Shown here piece by piece: positions 53,062-64,000 of a stretch of 64,000 nt of DNA. Position numbers and translations under genes: made by a program. The notes beneath the pieces are model-generated. The model had not been told where the DNA came from. It worked only from the letters and a program-made list of their open reading frames with translations, and made no database searches. Every line of letters begins with the position of its first letter. Position 1 is the first letter of the stretch. Origin of the DNA: Siphonodentalium dalli (Eukaryota; Mollusca; Scaphopoda; Gadilida; Siphonodentaliidae); contig CP136065.1 in the NCBI GenBank assembly GCA_032622095.1, forward strand, positions 27,163,141 through 27,227,140, given 5' to 3'.

Positions 53062-56000
53062 CTACCATCATATAAATTCAGCAGGACCCACCATCATCAT
53101 AGACATTCAAGCGGGACCCACCAGCACCATATCAATTCTGCAGGACCCACTATCATCATAGCAATCCAGCAGGACCTACCAGCATCATAGAAATTCAACA
53201 GGACCCACCAGCACCATATCAATTCTGCAGGACCCACCATCATCATAGCAATTCAGCAGGACCTACTAGCATCATAGAAATTAAACAGGACCCACCAGCA
53301 CCATATCAATTCTGCAGGACCCACCGTCATCATAGCAATTCAGCAGGACCTACCAGCATAATAGAAATTCAGCAGGACCCACCAGCACCATATCAATTCT
53401 GCAGGACCCATTATCATCATATCAATTCTGCATGACCCACCATCATCATAGCAATTCAGCAGGACCTACCAGCATCATAGCAATTCAGCAGGATCTACCA
53501 TCATCATATAAATTCATCAGAACCCACCACCATCATAGCAATTCTGCAGGACCCACCAGCAACATATCAATTCATCAGAACCCACCATCATCATAGCAAT
53601 CAGCAGGACCCACCAGCACCATATCAATTCATCAGAACCCACCATCATCATAGCAATTCAGCAGGACCCCACCACCATCATAGCAATTCAGCAGGACCCA
53701 CCAGCACCATATCAATTCATCAGAACCCACCATCATCATAGCAATTCAACAGGACCCACCAGCATCATAGCAATTCTGCAGGACCCACCAGCATCATAGC
53801 AATTCATCAGAACCCACCATCATCATAGCAATTCATCAGAACCCACCACCATCATAGCAATTATGCAGGACCCACCAGCAACATAGCAATTCAGCAGGAC
53901 CCACCATCATCATAGCAATTCAGCAGGACCCACCAGCATCATAGCAATTCATCAGAACCCACCATCATCATAGCAATTCATCAGAACCCACCATCAGCAT
54001 AGCAATTCTGCAGGACCCCACCATCATCATAGCAATTCTGCAGGACCCACCAGCATCATAGCAATTCAGCAGGACCCACCATCATCATAGCAATCATCAG
54101 AACCCACCACCATCATAGCAATTCATCAGAACACACCATCATCATAGAAATTCTGCAGGACCCACCAGCATCATAGCAATTCAGCAGGACCCACCATCAT
54201 CATAGCAATTCACCAGAACCCACCACCATAATAGCAATTCAGTGGGACCCACCGTCATCATAGAAATTCAGCAGGATCCACCAGCATCATATCAATTCAG
54301 CAGGACCCACCATCATCATAGCAATTCATCAGAACCCACCACCATCATAGCAATTCAGCTGGACCCACCGTCATCATAGAAATTCAGCAGGACCCACCAT
54401 CATCATAGCAATTCATCAGAACCCACCACCATCATATCAATTCATCAGAACCCACCACCATCATAGCAATTCAGCGGGACCCACCATCATCATATAAATT
54501 CAGCAGGACCCACCATCATCATAGCAATTCATCTGAACCCACCATCATCATAGAAATTCAGCGGGACCCACCGTCATCATAGCAATTCAGCAGGACCCAC
54601 CATCATCATAGCAATTCAGCGGGACCCACCAGCTTCATAGCAATTCATCAGAACCCACCATCATCATAGAAATTCAGCGGGACCCACCGTCATCATATCA
54701 ATTCAGCAGGACCCACCATCATCATAGCAATTCATCAGAACCCACCATCATCATAGAAATTCAGCGGGACCCACCATCATCATAGCAATTCAGCAGGACC
54801 TACCAGTATCATAGCAATTCAGCAGGACATACCAGCATCATAGAAATTCAACAGGACCTACCAGCATCATAGCAATTCAGCAGGATCTACCATCATCATA
54901 GCAATTCATCAGAACCCACCATCATCATAGCAATTCAGCAGGACCCACCAGCATCATAGCAATTCAGCAGGACCTACCAGTATCATAGCAATTCAGCAGG
55001 ACCCACCATCATCATATCAATTCAGCAGGACCTACCATCATCATAGCAATTCAGCAGGACCCACCATCATCATATCAATTCAGCAGGACCCACCAGCATC
55101 ATAGCAATTCAGCAGGACCTACCAGTATCATATAAATTCGGCGGCACCCACCATCACCATAGAAATTCAGCAGGACCCACCAGCACCAGATCAATTCTGC
55201 AGGACCCACCAGCATCATAGCAATTCAGCATGACCTACCAGCATCATAGCAATTCAGCAGGACCTACCAGCATCATAGAAATTCAGCGGGACCCACCATC
55301 ATCATAGCAATTCAGCAGGACCCACCATTATCAAAGAAATTCAGCAGGACCCACCATCATCATAGCAATTCAGCAGGACCCACCATCATCATAGAAATTC
55401 AAAAGGACCCACCATCATCATAGCAATTAAGCAGGACCCACCATCATCATAGCAATTCAACAGGACCCACCAGCATCATAGCAATTCAGCAGGACCTACC
55501 AGCATCATAGCAATTCAGCAGGACCCACCATCATCATAGCAATTCATCAGAACCCACCATCATCATAGCAATTCATCAGAACACACCATCATCATAGAAA
55601 TTCTGCAGGACCCACCAGCATCATAGCAATTCAGCAGGACCCACCATCATCATAGCAATTCACCAGAACCCACCACCATAATAGCAATTCAGTGGGACCC
55701 ACCGTCATCATAGAAACTCAGCAGGATCCACCAGCATCATATCAATTCAGCAGGACCCACCATCATCATAGCAATTCATCATAACCCACCACCATCATAG
55801 CAATTCAGCTGGACCCACCGTCATCATAGAAATTCAGCAGGACCCACCATCATCATAGCAATTCATCAGAACCCACCACCATCATAGCAATTCATCAGAA
55901 CCCACCACCATCATAGCAATTCATCTGAACCCACCATCATCATAGAAATTCAGCGGGACCCACCGTCATCATAGCAATTCAGCAGGACCCACCATCATCA

Positions 56001-58995
56001 TAGCAATTCAGCGGGACCCACCAGCTTCATAGCAATTCATCAGAACCCACCATCATCATAGAAATTCAGCGGGACCCACCGTCATCATAGCAATTCAGCA
56101 GGACCCACCGTCATCATATCAATTCAGCAGGACCCACCATCATCATAGCAATTCATCAGAACCCACCATCATCATAGAAATTCAGCGGGACCCACCATCA
56201 TCATAGCAATTCAGCAGGACCTACCAGTATCATAGCAATTCAGCAGGACATACCAGCATCATAGAAATTCAACAGGACCTACCAGCATCATAGCAATTCA
56301 GCAGGATCTACCATCATCATAGCAATTCATCTAAACCCACCATCATCATAGCAATTCAGCAGGACCCACCAGCATCATAGCAATTCAGCAGGACCTACCA
56401 GTATCATAGCAATTCAGCAGGACCCACCATCATCATATCAATTCAGCAGGACCTACCATCATCATAGCAATTCAGCAGGACCCACCATCATCATATCAAT
56501 TCAGCAGGACCCACCAGCATCATAGCAATTCAGCAGGACCTACCAGTATCATATAAATTCGGCGGCACCCACCATCATCATAGAAATTCAGCAGGACCCA
56601 CCAGCACCAGATCAATTCTGCAGGACCCACCAGCATCATAGCAATTCAGCATGACCTACCAGCATCATAGCAATTCAGCAGGACCTACCAGCATCATAGA
56701 AATTCAGCGGGACCCACCATCATCATAGCAATTCAGCAGGACCCACCATTATCAAAGAAATTCAGCAGGACCCACCATCATCATAGCAATTCACCAGGAC
56801 CCACCATCATCATAGAAATTCAAAAGGACCCACCATCATCATAGCAATTAAGCAGGACCCACCATCATCATAGCAATTCAACAGGACCCACCAGCATCAT
56901 AGCAATTCAGCAGGACCTACCAGCATCATAGCAATTCAACAGGACCCACCAGCATCATATAAATTCAACAGGACCCACCATCATCATATCAATTCTGCAG
57001 GACCCACCATCATAGCAATTCAACAGGACGTACCAGCATCATAGCAATTCAGCAGGACATACCAGCATCATAGCAATTCAACAGGACCCACCAGCATCAT
57101 AGCAATTCAACAGGACCCACCATCATCATATCAATTATGCAGGACCCACCATCATAGCAATTCAGCAGGACCTACCAGCATCATAGCAATTCAGCAGGAC
57201 CTACCAGCATCATAGCAATTCAACAGGACCCACCAGCATCATATAAATTCAACAGGACCCACCATCATCATATCAATTATGCAGGACCCACCATCATAGC
57301 AATTCAGCAGGACCTACCAGCATCATAGCAATTCAGCAGGACCCACCATCATAGCAATTCAGCAGGACCTACCAGCGTCATGGCAATTCAGCAGGACCTA
57401 CCAGCATCATAGCAATTCAGCAGGACCTACCAGCATCATAGCAATTCAACAGGACCCACAGCATCATATAAATTCAACAGGACCCACCATCATCATATCA
57501 ATTATGCAGGACCCACCATCATAGCAATTCAGCAGGACATACCAGCATCATATCAATTCAGCAGGACCCACCAGCATCATAGCAATTCAACAGGACCCAC
57601 CAGCATCATAGCAATTCAACAGGACCCACCACCATCATATCAATTCTGCAGGACCCACCATCATATCAATTCTGCAGGACCTACCAGCATCATAGCAATT
57701 CAGCAGGACCTACCAGCATCATAGCAATTCAGCAGGACCCACCAGCATCATAGCAACTAGGTATGACCTACCAGCATCATAGCAATTCAGCAGGACCCAC
57801 CATCATATCAATTCTGCAGGACCTACCAGCATCATAGCAATTCAGCAGGACCTACCAGCATCATAGCAATTCAGCAGGACCCACCAGCATCATAGCAACT
57901 AGGTATGACCTACCAGCATCATAGCAATTCAGCAGGACCTACCAGCATCATAGCAATTCAGCAGGACCCACCAGCATCATAGCAACTAGGTATGACCTAC
58001 CAGCATCATATCAATTCTGCAGGACCCACCAGCGTCATGGCAATTCAGCAGGACCTACCAGCATCATAGCAATTCAGCAGGACCTACCAGCATCATAGCA
58101 ATTCAGCAGGACCCACCATCATCATAGCAATTATGCAGGACCCACCATAATAGCAATTCAACAGGACGTACCAGCATCATAGCAATTCAACAGGACCCAC
58201 CAGCATCATATAAATTCAACAGGACCCACCATCATCATATCAATTCTGCAGGACCCACCATCATAGCAATTCAACAGGACGTACCAGCATCATAGCAAAT
58301 CAGCAGGACCTACCAGCATCATAGCAATTCAACAGGACCCACCAGCATCATAGCAATTCAACAGGACCCACCATCATCATATCAATTATGCAGGACCCAC
58401 CATCATAGCAATTCAGCAGGACCTACCAACATCATAGCAATTCAGCAGGATCTACCAGCATCATAACAATTCAACAGGACCCACCAGCATCATATAAATT
58501 CAACAGGACCCACCATCATCATATCAATTATGCAGGACCCACCATCATAGCAATTCAACAGGACGTACCAGCATCATGGCAATTCAGCAGGACCTACCAG
58601 CATCATAGCAATTCAACAGGACCCACCAACAGCATAGCAATTCAGCAGGACCCACCATCATCATGTCAATTATGCAGGACCCACCATCATAGCAATTCAG
58701 CAGGACCTACCAGCATCATAGCAATTCTGCAGGACCCACCATCATATCAATTCTGCAGGACCCACCAGCGTCATGGCAATTCAGCAGGACATACCAGCAT
58801 CATAGCAATTCAGCAAGACCTACCAGCATCATAGCAATTCAGCAGGACCTACCATCATCACATCATTTAAGCAGGACCCACCACCATTATAGCAATTCAG
58901 CAGGACCTACCAGCATCATAGCAATTCAGCAGGACCTACCCGCATCATAGCAATTCTGCAGGACCCACCAGCATCATATCAATTCAGCAGGACCA
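53062..58995 (+). repeat. 29-bp minisatellite array, about 200 units
   Basis: Tandem units of the type AGCAATTCAGCAGGACCCACC followed by ATCATCAT, period 29, with some 26-base units lacking one CAT. Variants alternate at few sites: AGCA/ATCA/AGAA before ATT, CAGCAGG/CATCAGA/CTGCAGG/CAACAGG, and CCCACC/CCTACC. The block 54121-55150 recurs at 55571-56570, offset 1450 then 1421 bases (50 and 49 units), a higher-order duplication. Because 29 is not a multiple of 3, every frame meets a stop (TAG in CATAGC) within 87 bases, so it is non-coding. Confidence 0.95.
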
Positions 58996-59324
58996 CTAGG
59001 GTTGTATACAGAGGTTATCTCAAGTACTCAATTTTAAATACCTTTGTATTTCCTTTTGCACATAAGCCATGGATACACACCCATACCGATATTATAAGAC
59101 TGCACAACACACTTTGGATTACTTTGGTTTCGACCTTGAACTTGACGGGAATAAGGTAGTAAGTGCATACAGACTTGACTCATTAATATATAAATCTCTC
59201 ATAAATGAATTTATACCACAAAAAAACGCTTATAAATAATGTATTATATACAGGTCTACCAAAAATATATTCCCATCAATTCATCTACAAGATCGTTTTG
59301 TATACACTTGAATATAAAAACGTA

Positions 59325-59490
59325 GGTCGGTAGCCGAGAGGTAGCGTACTGGTCTCTCGCGCTAGAGGCCGGGGATCGCAACCCGGTCATGGTATTCTGA
59401 CAAAAATCAGAACTCGATCGGTCAGATACCAAGTTTGTCAGACTGAAACGTCTCATTCGAGATCACTGAATAAAGATCCGAATGCAAAAT
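59325..59490 (+). mobile_element. tRNA-derived SINE-like sequence
   Basis: An A-box-like TAGCCGAGAGG at 59331-59341 and a B-box-like GGGATCGCAACC at 59372-59383, spaced as in a tRNA gene. The T-arm-like CCGGG/CCCGG stem has an eight-base loop, one too many for a functional tRNA. The downstream tail (TGACAAAAATCAGAACTCGA and on) is not tRNA. A SINE head is the best reading; family unknown. Confidence 0.5.
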
Positions 59491-59499
59491 TCCGACTTC

Positions 59500-61160
59500 C
59501 CCATTACAAGATTTGCCCATGTATGTTGTCAAAGCAGGTACGCAGTACGCTGTCCGATCGGCCGCGGACATTAACGGCCTCGGTGTGTGCACGTTCGTGG
59601 TAACACCTGGACCAGTGCGTCTAAAAGCGGAAGGTTCATGCAGTCCAATATCTAAATATACAGAACGCTGGATTCGATGTAGTATTAATTTTAATAAATG
59701 ATCCTATCAATGATCAGATTAGTATTTTTAGGTCAGACAAGCGTCTGAATATTCAATATATAGACCACGGTGACTGCATTCAAACAAGCATATATCCATT
59801 GCACTCCTAGACATTTAGATCAAGTGATCACATCACACAAATACATGTAGATGATATCAGTATGAGGCAATTATATATGCACCATATGTTAAAATGTAAA
59901 ACAAAGTCCGGACATAATGCGGCATCACGTCTACAATAAATGAGAGTGCAACTATATGCATTACAACTGTCGAATCGTCTAGAAGATGTGTCATACATAT
60001 TGTGTATGGTGCATGCAGTATGTAGCGCAGTAGCCAGAAGCCATTGCTGCTGTTTCGCCTCATACCCAGGAACAGTGACCATCTTGATCTTATTCAGTAA
60101 TGTAAATGGAGTGCACGTAATCCTGTATACATCAATATACTGATAAAACAACGACTTGTGATTTGGATTTGAAGATAACCACGCCATTTGTATTAACTGC
60201 ATTAGTCAATTTCCAACTCCTCCGTGCAATTCTGATAGAATTCATTAGATTCTAGATAGCAATTGGCACCAATCGCGGATCAGCGACTTCCCACTGTAGC
60301 TAATGAATATATACTGCGACCAAACTAATATATTCTGACGATGACTGGTGTCAAACAGTGGAATACTTGCCTTCTTGACAGTGTTGCCTGATGTCTTTTG
60401 AGATCACTAAATTTAGTTGGCATGCCAAAAGACCACATTTGCAACTCAACATAATTTTGCCAAACTATCACTGGAAATCAAAACAAACTGTGTGGCTCAC
60501 CGTTGAATATATCATACCTTGGTGTCTGTTCACACCTGCGGTGGTACGGCCGACGTGTCGGTGCGACATAAGGTCGAATGGCACTATAACCACGACTGAA
60601 TTAATTAGCGTCTCTATCATCTGAGGGTAGCCATTTCTATCGTCGATGGTGGATGGTTGACAAACTATCAATGCTTACAATTATTTAACCACATGCAAGC
60701 ATAATTCACAACAAAGTGTTCGATCGAAAGCAATTATGTGAAAGCGGTGACTATTCGTTGTATCAGTTGATCCACGAATATCATATTGGAATGCAAATAA
60801 ACGAAAACTATAATTTAGCTCTGCTTACTGGGCATGGTACACATACGGATTCCATACATACGTGGCTTGATCCGAAGGTTGTGCGCCCTGTACCGACTTG
60901 TGATGGAATTTTCCAACTGGCTTCCCATGTTGTATATAAAAGGAGATCGTCCCATAAATCTCATTTGCATGTAATTGAATGGGAGCTGGCACTCAACATG
61001 TTAAGGACTAAATATTTAAATATGTGAGTAGTTCAGACAGCGAGTTTTCTGAAATCGTACGATCTGCGCTTTCGTGGTTTTCAGTAATATTAGTTGAGTG
61101 CTGCATCACTTCGGTGCGCTAATTTCCTCACTCACTGAAATAAGCAGACAATATCAGTAG
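59500..61160. other. Nothing recognised
   Basis: Mixed composition with several short frames on both strands (for example 59513-59701 plus, 59828-60202 minus, 60716-61027 plus). None carries a motif or splice context I can recognise. Confidence 0.35.
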
Positions 61161-61165
61161 ATCCC

Positions 61166-61294
61166 TACAGTGATGCCCTCAATAAATGAGAGCTTTCCGA
61201 TGAATGTCAACAAGCCATATTTCTGACTAAATCCTGAAAAGTTACCCATAATTATGCGGTGGTTAAGGAGTCGATTATTTAGGCTATTATTGTA
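61166..61294. mobile_element. TA-flanked MITE, TACAGTAATGCCC family, deleted copy
   Basis: TACAGTGATGCCCTCAATAA at left and TTATTTAGGCTATTATTGTA at right, with one arm mostly missing (the left jumps straight to GAGAGCTTTCCGATGAATG). Confidence 0.7.
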
Positions 61295-61299
61295 ACGGG

Positions 61300-61970
61300 G
61301 CGGAATTCACCTGTTTCAGCCACCTATCTGAACTGCACACAGAAGTGTTCAATTGATCCTGATGCAGCGTTTTAGCTGCAGCTTCTGTAATTTGAAACGT
61401 TCTTTTCAGTCAAGGGAACTTTCCGACTTGACAATCCCCCTATGGTTGGACAGTTCCAAGTGATATCCATATATCATTCATAAATAATAAAGTAGATATG
61501 CGACTTTCGGTCTACACTACGCACTACATACTGGTTGGAAAAGCAAATTATCAAAAACAATTTGATCCTAATTTTAGTCTGGAAATTTCCAATTGATGTT
61601 AATTGTATCGGGCATGGAATTTCCAAATGTTAACATTTTGAGACCCCGTCCAATCCAATCCCCTGTGGCCACGCCCCATGGCGTCTCACATATAGCTGGT
61701 AAGCTGTTTTCATAACAATATTATGACCGAGGAAGTCAGGAAATTATGTGACTGTTTGTTATAACAGTTGATCCACATTGCAGTAAGCAGTAATTCCGGG
61801 CGAAGTTTAACTTGGAATTGCCAACTGACCACACGCAGATCCGAATTCCATAGTCTAAGAAATTTTCATTTTATGCAGAACTCCCCTGAACAAGACCGAA
61901 ATTTCCAAATCTGGCAGATTCGATTTGCACCTCATCATATATGTTTTAATTTATAAGAGGCAGAGTTTGA
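61300..61970. other. Nothing recognised
   Basis: No exon, RNA gene or repeat family identified. Confidence 0.35.
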
Positions 61971-61973
61971 TGA

Positions 61974-62231
61974 TTAACCCTTCCATGACTTGAGCATCCT
62001 GATTTATTGCGAAAACCCTGTACCAATTCATTCACTTATATATGCGAGTCGCTCATAGGGCGCCTCGCATATATAAGAGAATGCATTGGCCTAACAATAT
62101 TTACCTTTATCGTGTAAGCCAGTTCATTCTCATATATGCGAGGCTCCCTATGGGAGACTCGCATATATAACAGAATACACCGGCACATGGTATTTAATGT
62201 TGCACCAGCGCAGCTCCAGTCATGAAAGAGG
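61974..62231. mobile_element. TTAA MITE, CATGA family, reversed
   Basis: TTAACCCTTCCATGACTTGAG at left; CAGCTCCAGTCATGAAAGAG at right, terminal TTAA lost. Two hairpins with loops GCTCATAGGGCGCC and CTCCCTATGGGAG. Confidence 0.75.
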
Positions 62232-64000
62232 TACGGCATGAGGACAAAAATGCATAAAAGATATGCAAAAAACTAATTGATGGGACTAAAAATAGGGTCG
62301 GAAGGGGATGTAAATATAGCAAAAAAAACCCGCACATTATCTGCTTATAATAGAGCTTATTTAGGCAGATAATAATCGCCCTATTTTGAGTCGATAATGT
62401 GCTGAAAATGAGAGCGTTTTAGACATACTGATGCGATTCTAAGCAGATTATTTGCGGACAATGACACAAATAACCCAACTCACGACTTTTCGGGTGTACG
62501 CTTTTTAGCATGTGTTTTCACGGCAGCCCGCGCCATAAAACGGAATAACGGATATGAGTCCATTATCTAATTATTTCAGAATCAAATAATCACAGTATGT
62601 ACCTACTTCACATTATATCGCATTTGGGCGAGGATATGTTGCAATGTTAGTGTGCACGATTAAATGAAACTACTCAAAATGATGTTAGAAAATGAAAAGT
62701 GTGGAAATGCAAAAATTTGAAGCTATGAACAACAGAGTCGAAAACAAAGAATGTGGTATCTTCACGGCTAAAAAGGTAAAATGTTGATATGAAAGATGAA
62801 TTGAAACAATTCGTAATGACATTAACAAATGAAAACTATCTATAGGCGCGCAAAACGCGAATCTATGTGCAGTAGTGTCGAAAACAAGAAGGCGAAATTT
62901 TGATGGCTACAAACGGAAATGTTTTGTATGAAAGATGAAATGAATCGACTCATAATGCAAATGGAAAACTTGAAAATATGTACAACAGTGACCTTGGGAA
63001 AATTAATGTTCAAAAAGTTTGGAATGAAACCGACACGCTTTGTTAGTAGCCCTACCTTGGCTAGTGAAATCAATGTCAACCCTGATGATTCTCTACCAAC
63101 TCATTTACTTTAGCATTGCCCCAACTTAAAACCCAAATATTGAGTTTATCCCATCAATTTGAAGTTTCCAATCCGGACCATATACATTTTTCACTTCAGG
63201 AGGATTTTAATATTACCAATAAATTTTACTTGTTTTATACATTTACTACTTTATGATATATTTTATTTAAGGAGTATATTTCAATCCAATATTCTTTCTC
63301 GTGTCCGGGCTGCCTTCAGTGACCACAGCGGAAACATGTTTGTACATGTATAGCTTGTCATCAAATACAATCGAATCTAACAACACCAAAAAGGTTTGAA
63401 AGTGACAAAGCCACTTCCGACGAACTCGATTTGGAAGGCTCAACTACCACAGGCAGTACATTTAACCACGATGTTATCATAATAACTTATTAACATGGTA
63501 ACAACCTTGACGAAGATGCATTGTACAAAACAAAGATGATCTAATCAAAGTTCTAATCTCTGCGCAAAACATTTTCCAAAGTCAAATACTGTAATTGAGA
63601 AGCAGTTTGTCCTTTGTAGCAATGACTTGCTTGCTTGAATACAATGAGGTCGTTTGTCCAAGTCGTAAAAGCACAAATTCAACGTGTCTTTGTGTTACCT
63701 GCATTCCATGGAAGGTGCATGCTCATTACAATAATAAAGCAGGAAGTTAAAACAGGAAACTGTTAGACTTACAAGTTCAAGAAAGTTTAAAATCATATAT
63801 CATGATTTGATTATGCCAAATACGTATAACGTTTTCTCTACTGGGATCAACTTTAAGAAATAAGGGAATTCGGGGCCTTGTCGCTCTCATTAAAAGACAC
63901 CTTAATCCGAAGCTATGTTTTCCTCCTTATGATGTATGTGTCCAGAATCATTAATGCGTTCACCAAACAGTAAAGTGCACGATCAATACAGAGCAGAATT
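62232..64000. other. Nothing recognised
   Basis: AT-rich to the window end, with short frames only. No further WD-repeat exon was found on the minus strand. Confidence 0.35.

Noticed and set aside
53062-58995. CRISPR-like array
   Set aside because: Units are directly adjacent with no unique spacers, and the setting is an animal genome; it is a minisatellite.
53062-58995. Repeat-protein coding potential of the 29-bp array
   Set aside because: The period is not a multiple of three and CATAGC/TGATGATGG bring stops into all frames on both strands.
59325-59400. Functional tRNA gene
   Set aside because: A- and B-box-like blocks exist but the T loop has eight bases and no good acceptor stem is seen; a SINE head is more likely.
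59828-60202. 124-residue minus-strand frame as a gene
   Set aside because: No motif recognised, overlapping frames on both strands, and no splice or promoter context.

Overview
This is animal (metazoan) nuclear DNA: AT-rich, intron-heavy, and packed with small non-autonomous DNA transposons (MITEs), tandem repeats and one 100-base assembly gap (48845-48944). The MITE load and the two conserved animal genes suggest a marine invertebrate, but I cannot name the species. Nothing here looks bacterial. Most short open frames in the window are chance frames or read straight through repeat hairpins.

Two genes are supported, facing each other. (1) Plus strand, 491-20985: the 3' part of a QRICH2/C16orf96-like gene (DUF4795 family). 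I trace seven well-supported exons before the terminal exon, two short phase-compatible exons, and the terminal exon with the stop. All splice phases agree. Hallmarks are a KADK coiled-coil segment, a CISCDRPVDM (CxxC) motif, RPYTTFELDQIRQH, PCGGTHTMTYPHKR and GQDGHIYKGR. (2) Minus strand, 47582-32467: the 3' part of a WD-repeat gene of the WDR49/WDR64/EFCAB8 type. Six phase-compatible exons give about 309 C-terminal residues, including two WD-repeat exons, GHYIGTFGQ, TWAHPETPW, FLGVKVEDHL and SPYHALITP. The 5' parts of both genes lie outside the window or were not found. Both families are linked to cilia or sperm flagella in other animals. A possible orphan exon lies between them at 26185-26283.

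The introns and the intergenic space hold several repeat families. The commonest are TTAA-flanked, piggyBac-like MITEs starting CCCTT. At least three of these, with different ends, carry the same inner hairpin cassette bounded by CCCTGTGCCA and TGGCACAGGG. Several sit back to back sharing a single TTAA. Other families are a long-TIR family with GAATGAGGTCCCCAGAGGG arms (about a dozen copies, some hosting nested elements), TA-flanked elements with TACAGTAATGCCC ends, a pogo/Tigger relic, a 1.9-kb element with ACCGC-rich ends, and an element ending in poly-G/poly-C with a 7-bp target duplication.

The right third (47600-64000) has no recognised exon. It is dominated by a 5.9-kb minisatellite of 29-bp units (53062-58995) with a 1.42-1.45 kb higher-order duplication. 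The left flank of that array is homologous to 48990-49760, which has no array. A tRNA-derived SINE-like head lies at 59325-59490. No complete new system is visible. The most unusual items are the shared hairpin cassette, the poly-G-ended element with its empty site, the ACCGC-ended element, and the minisatellite.
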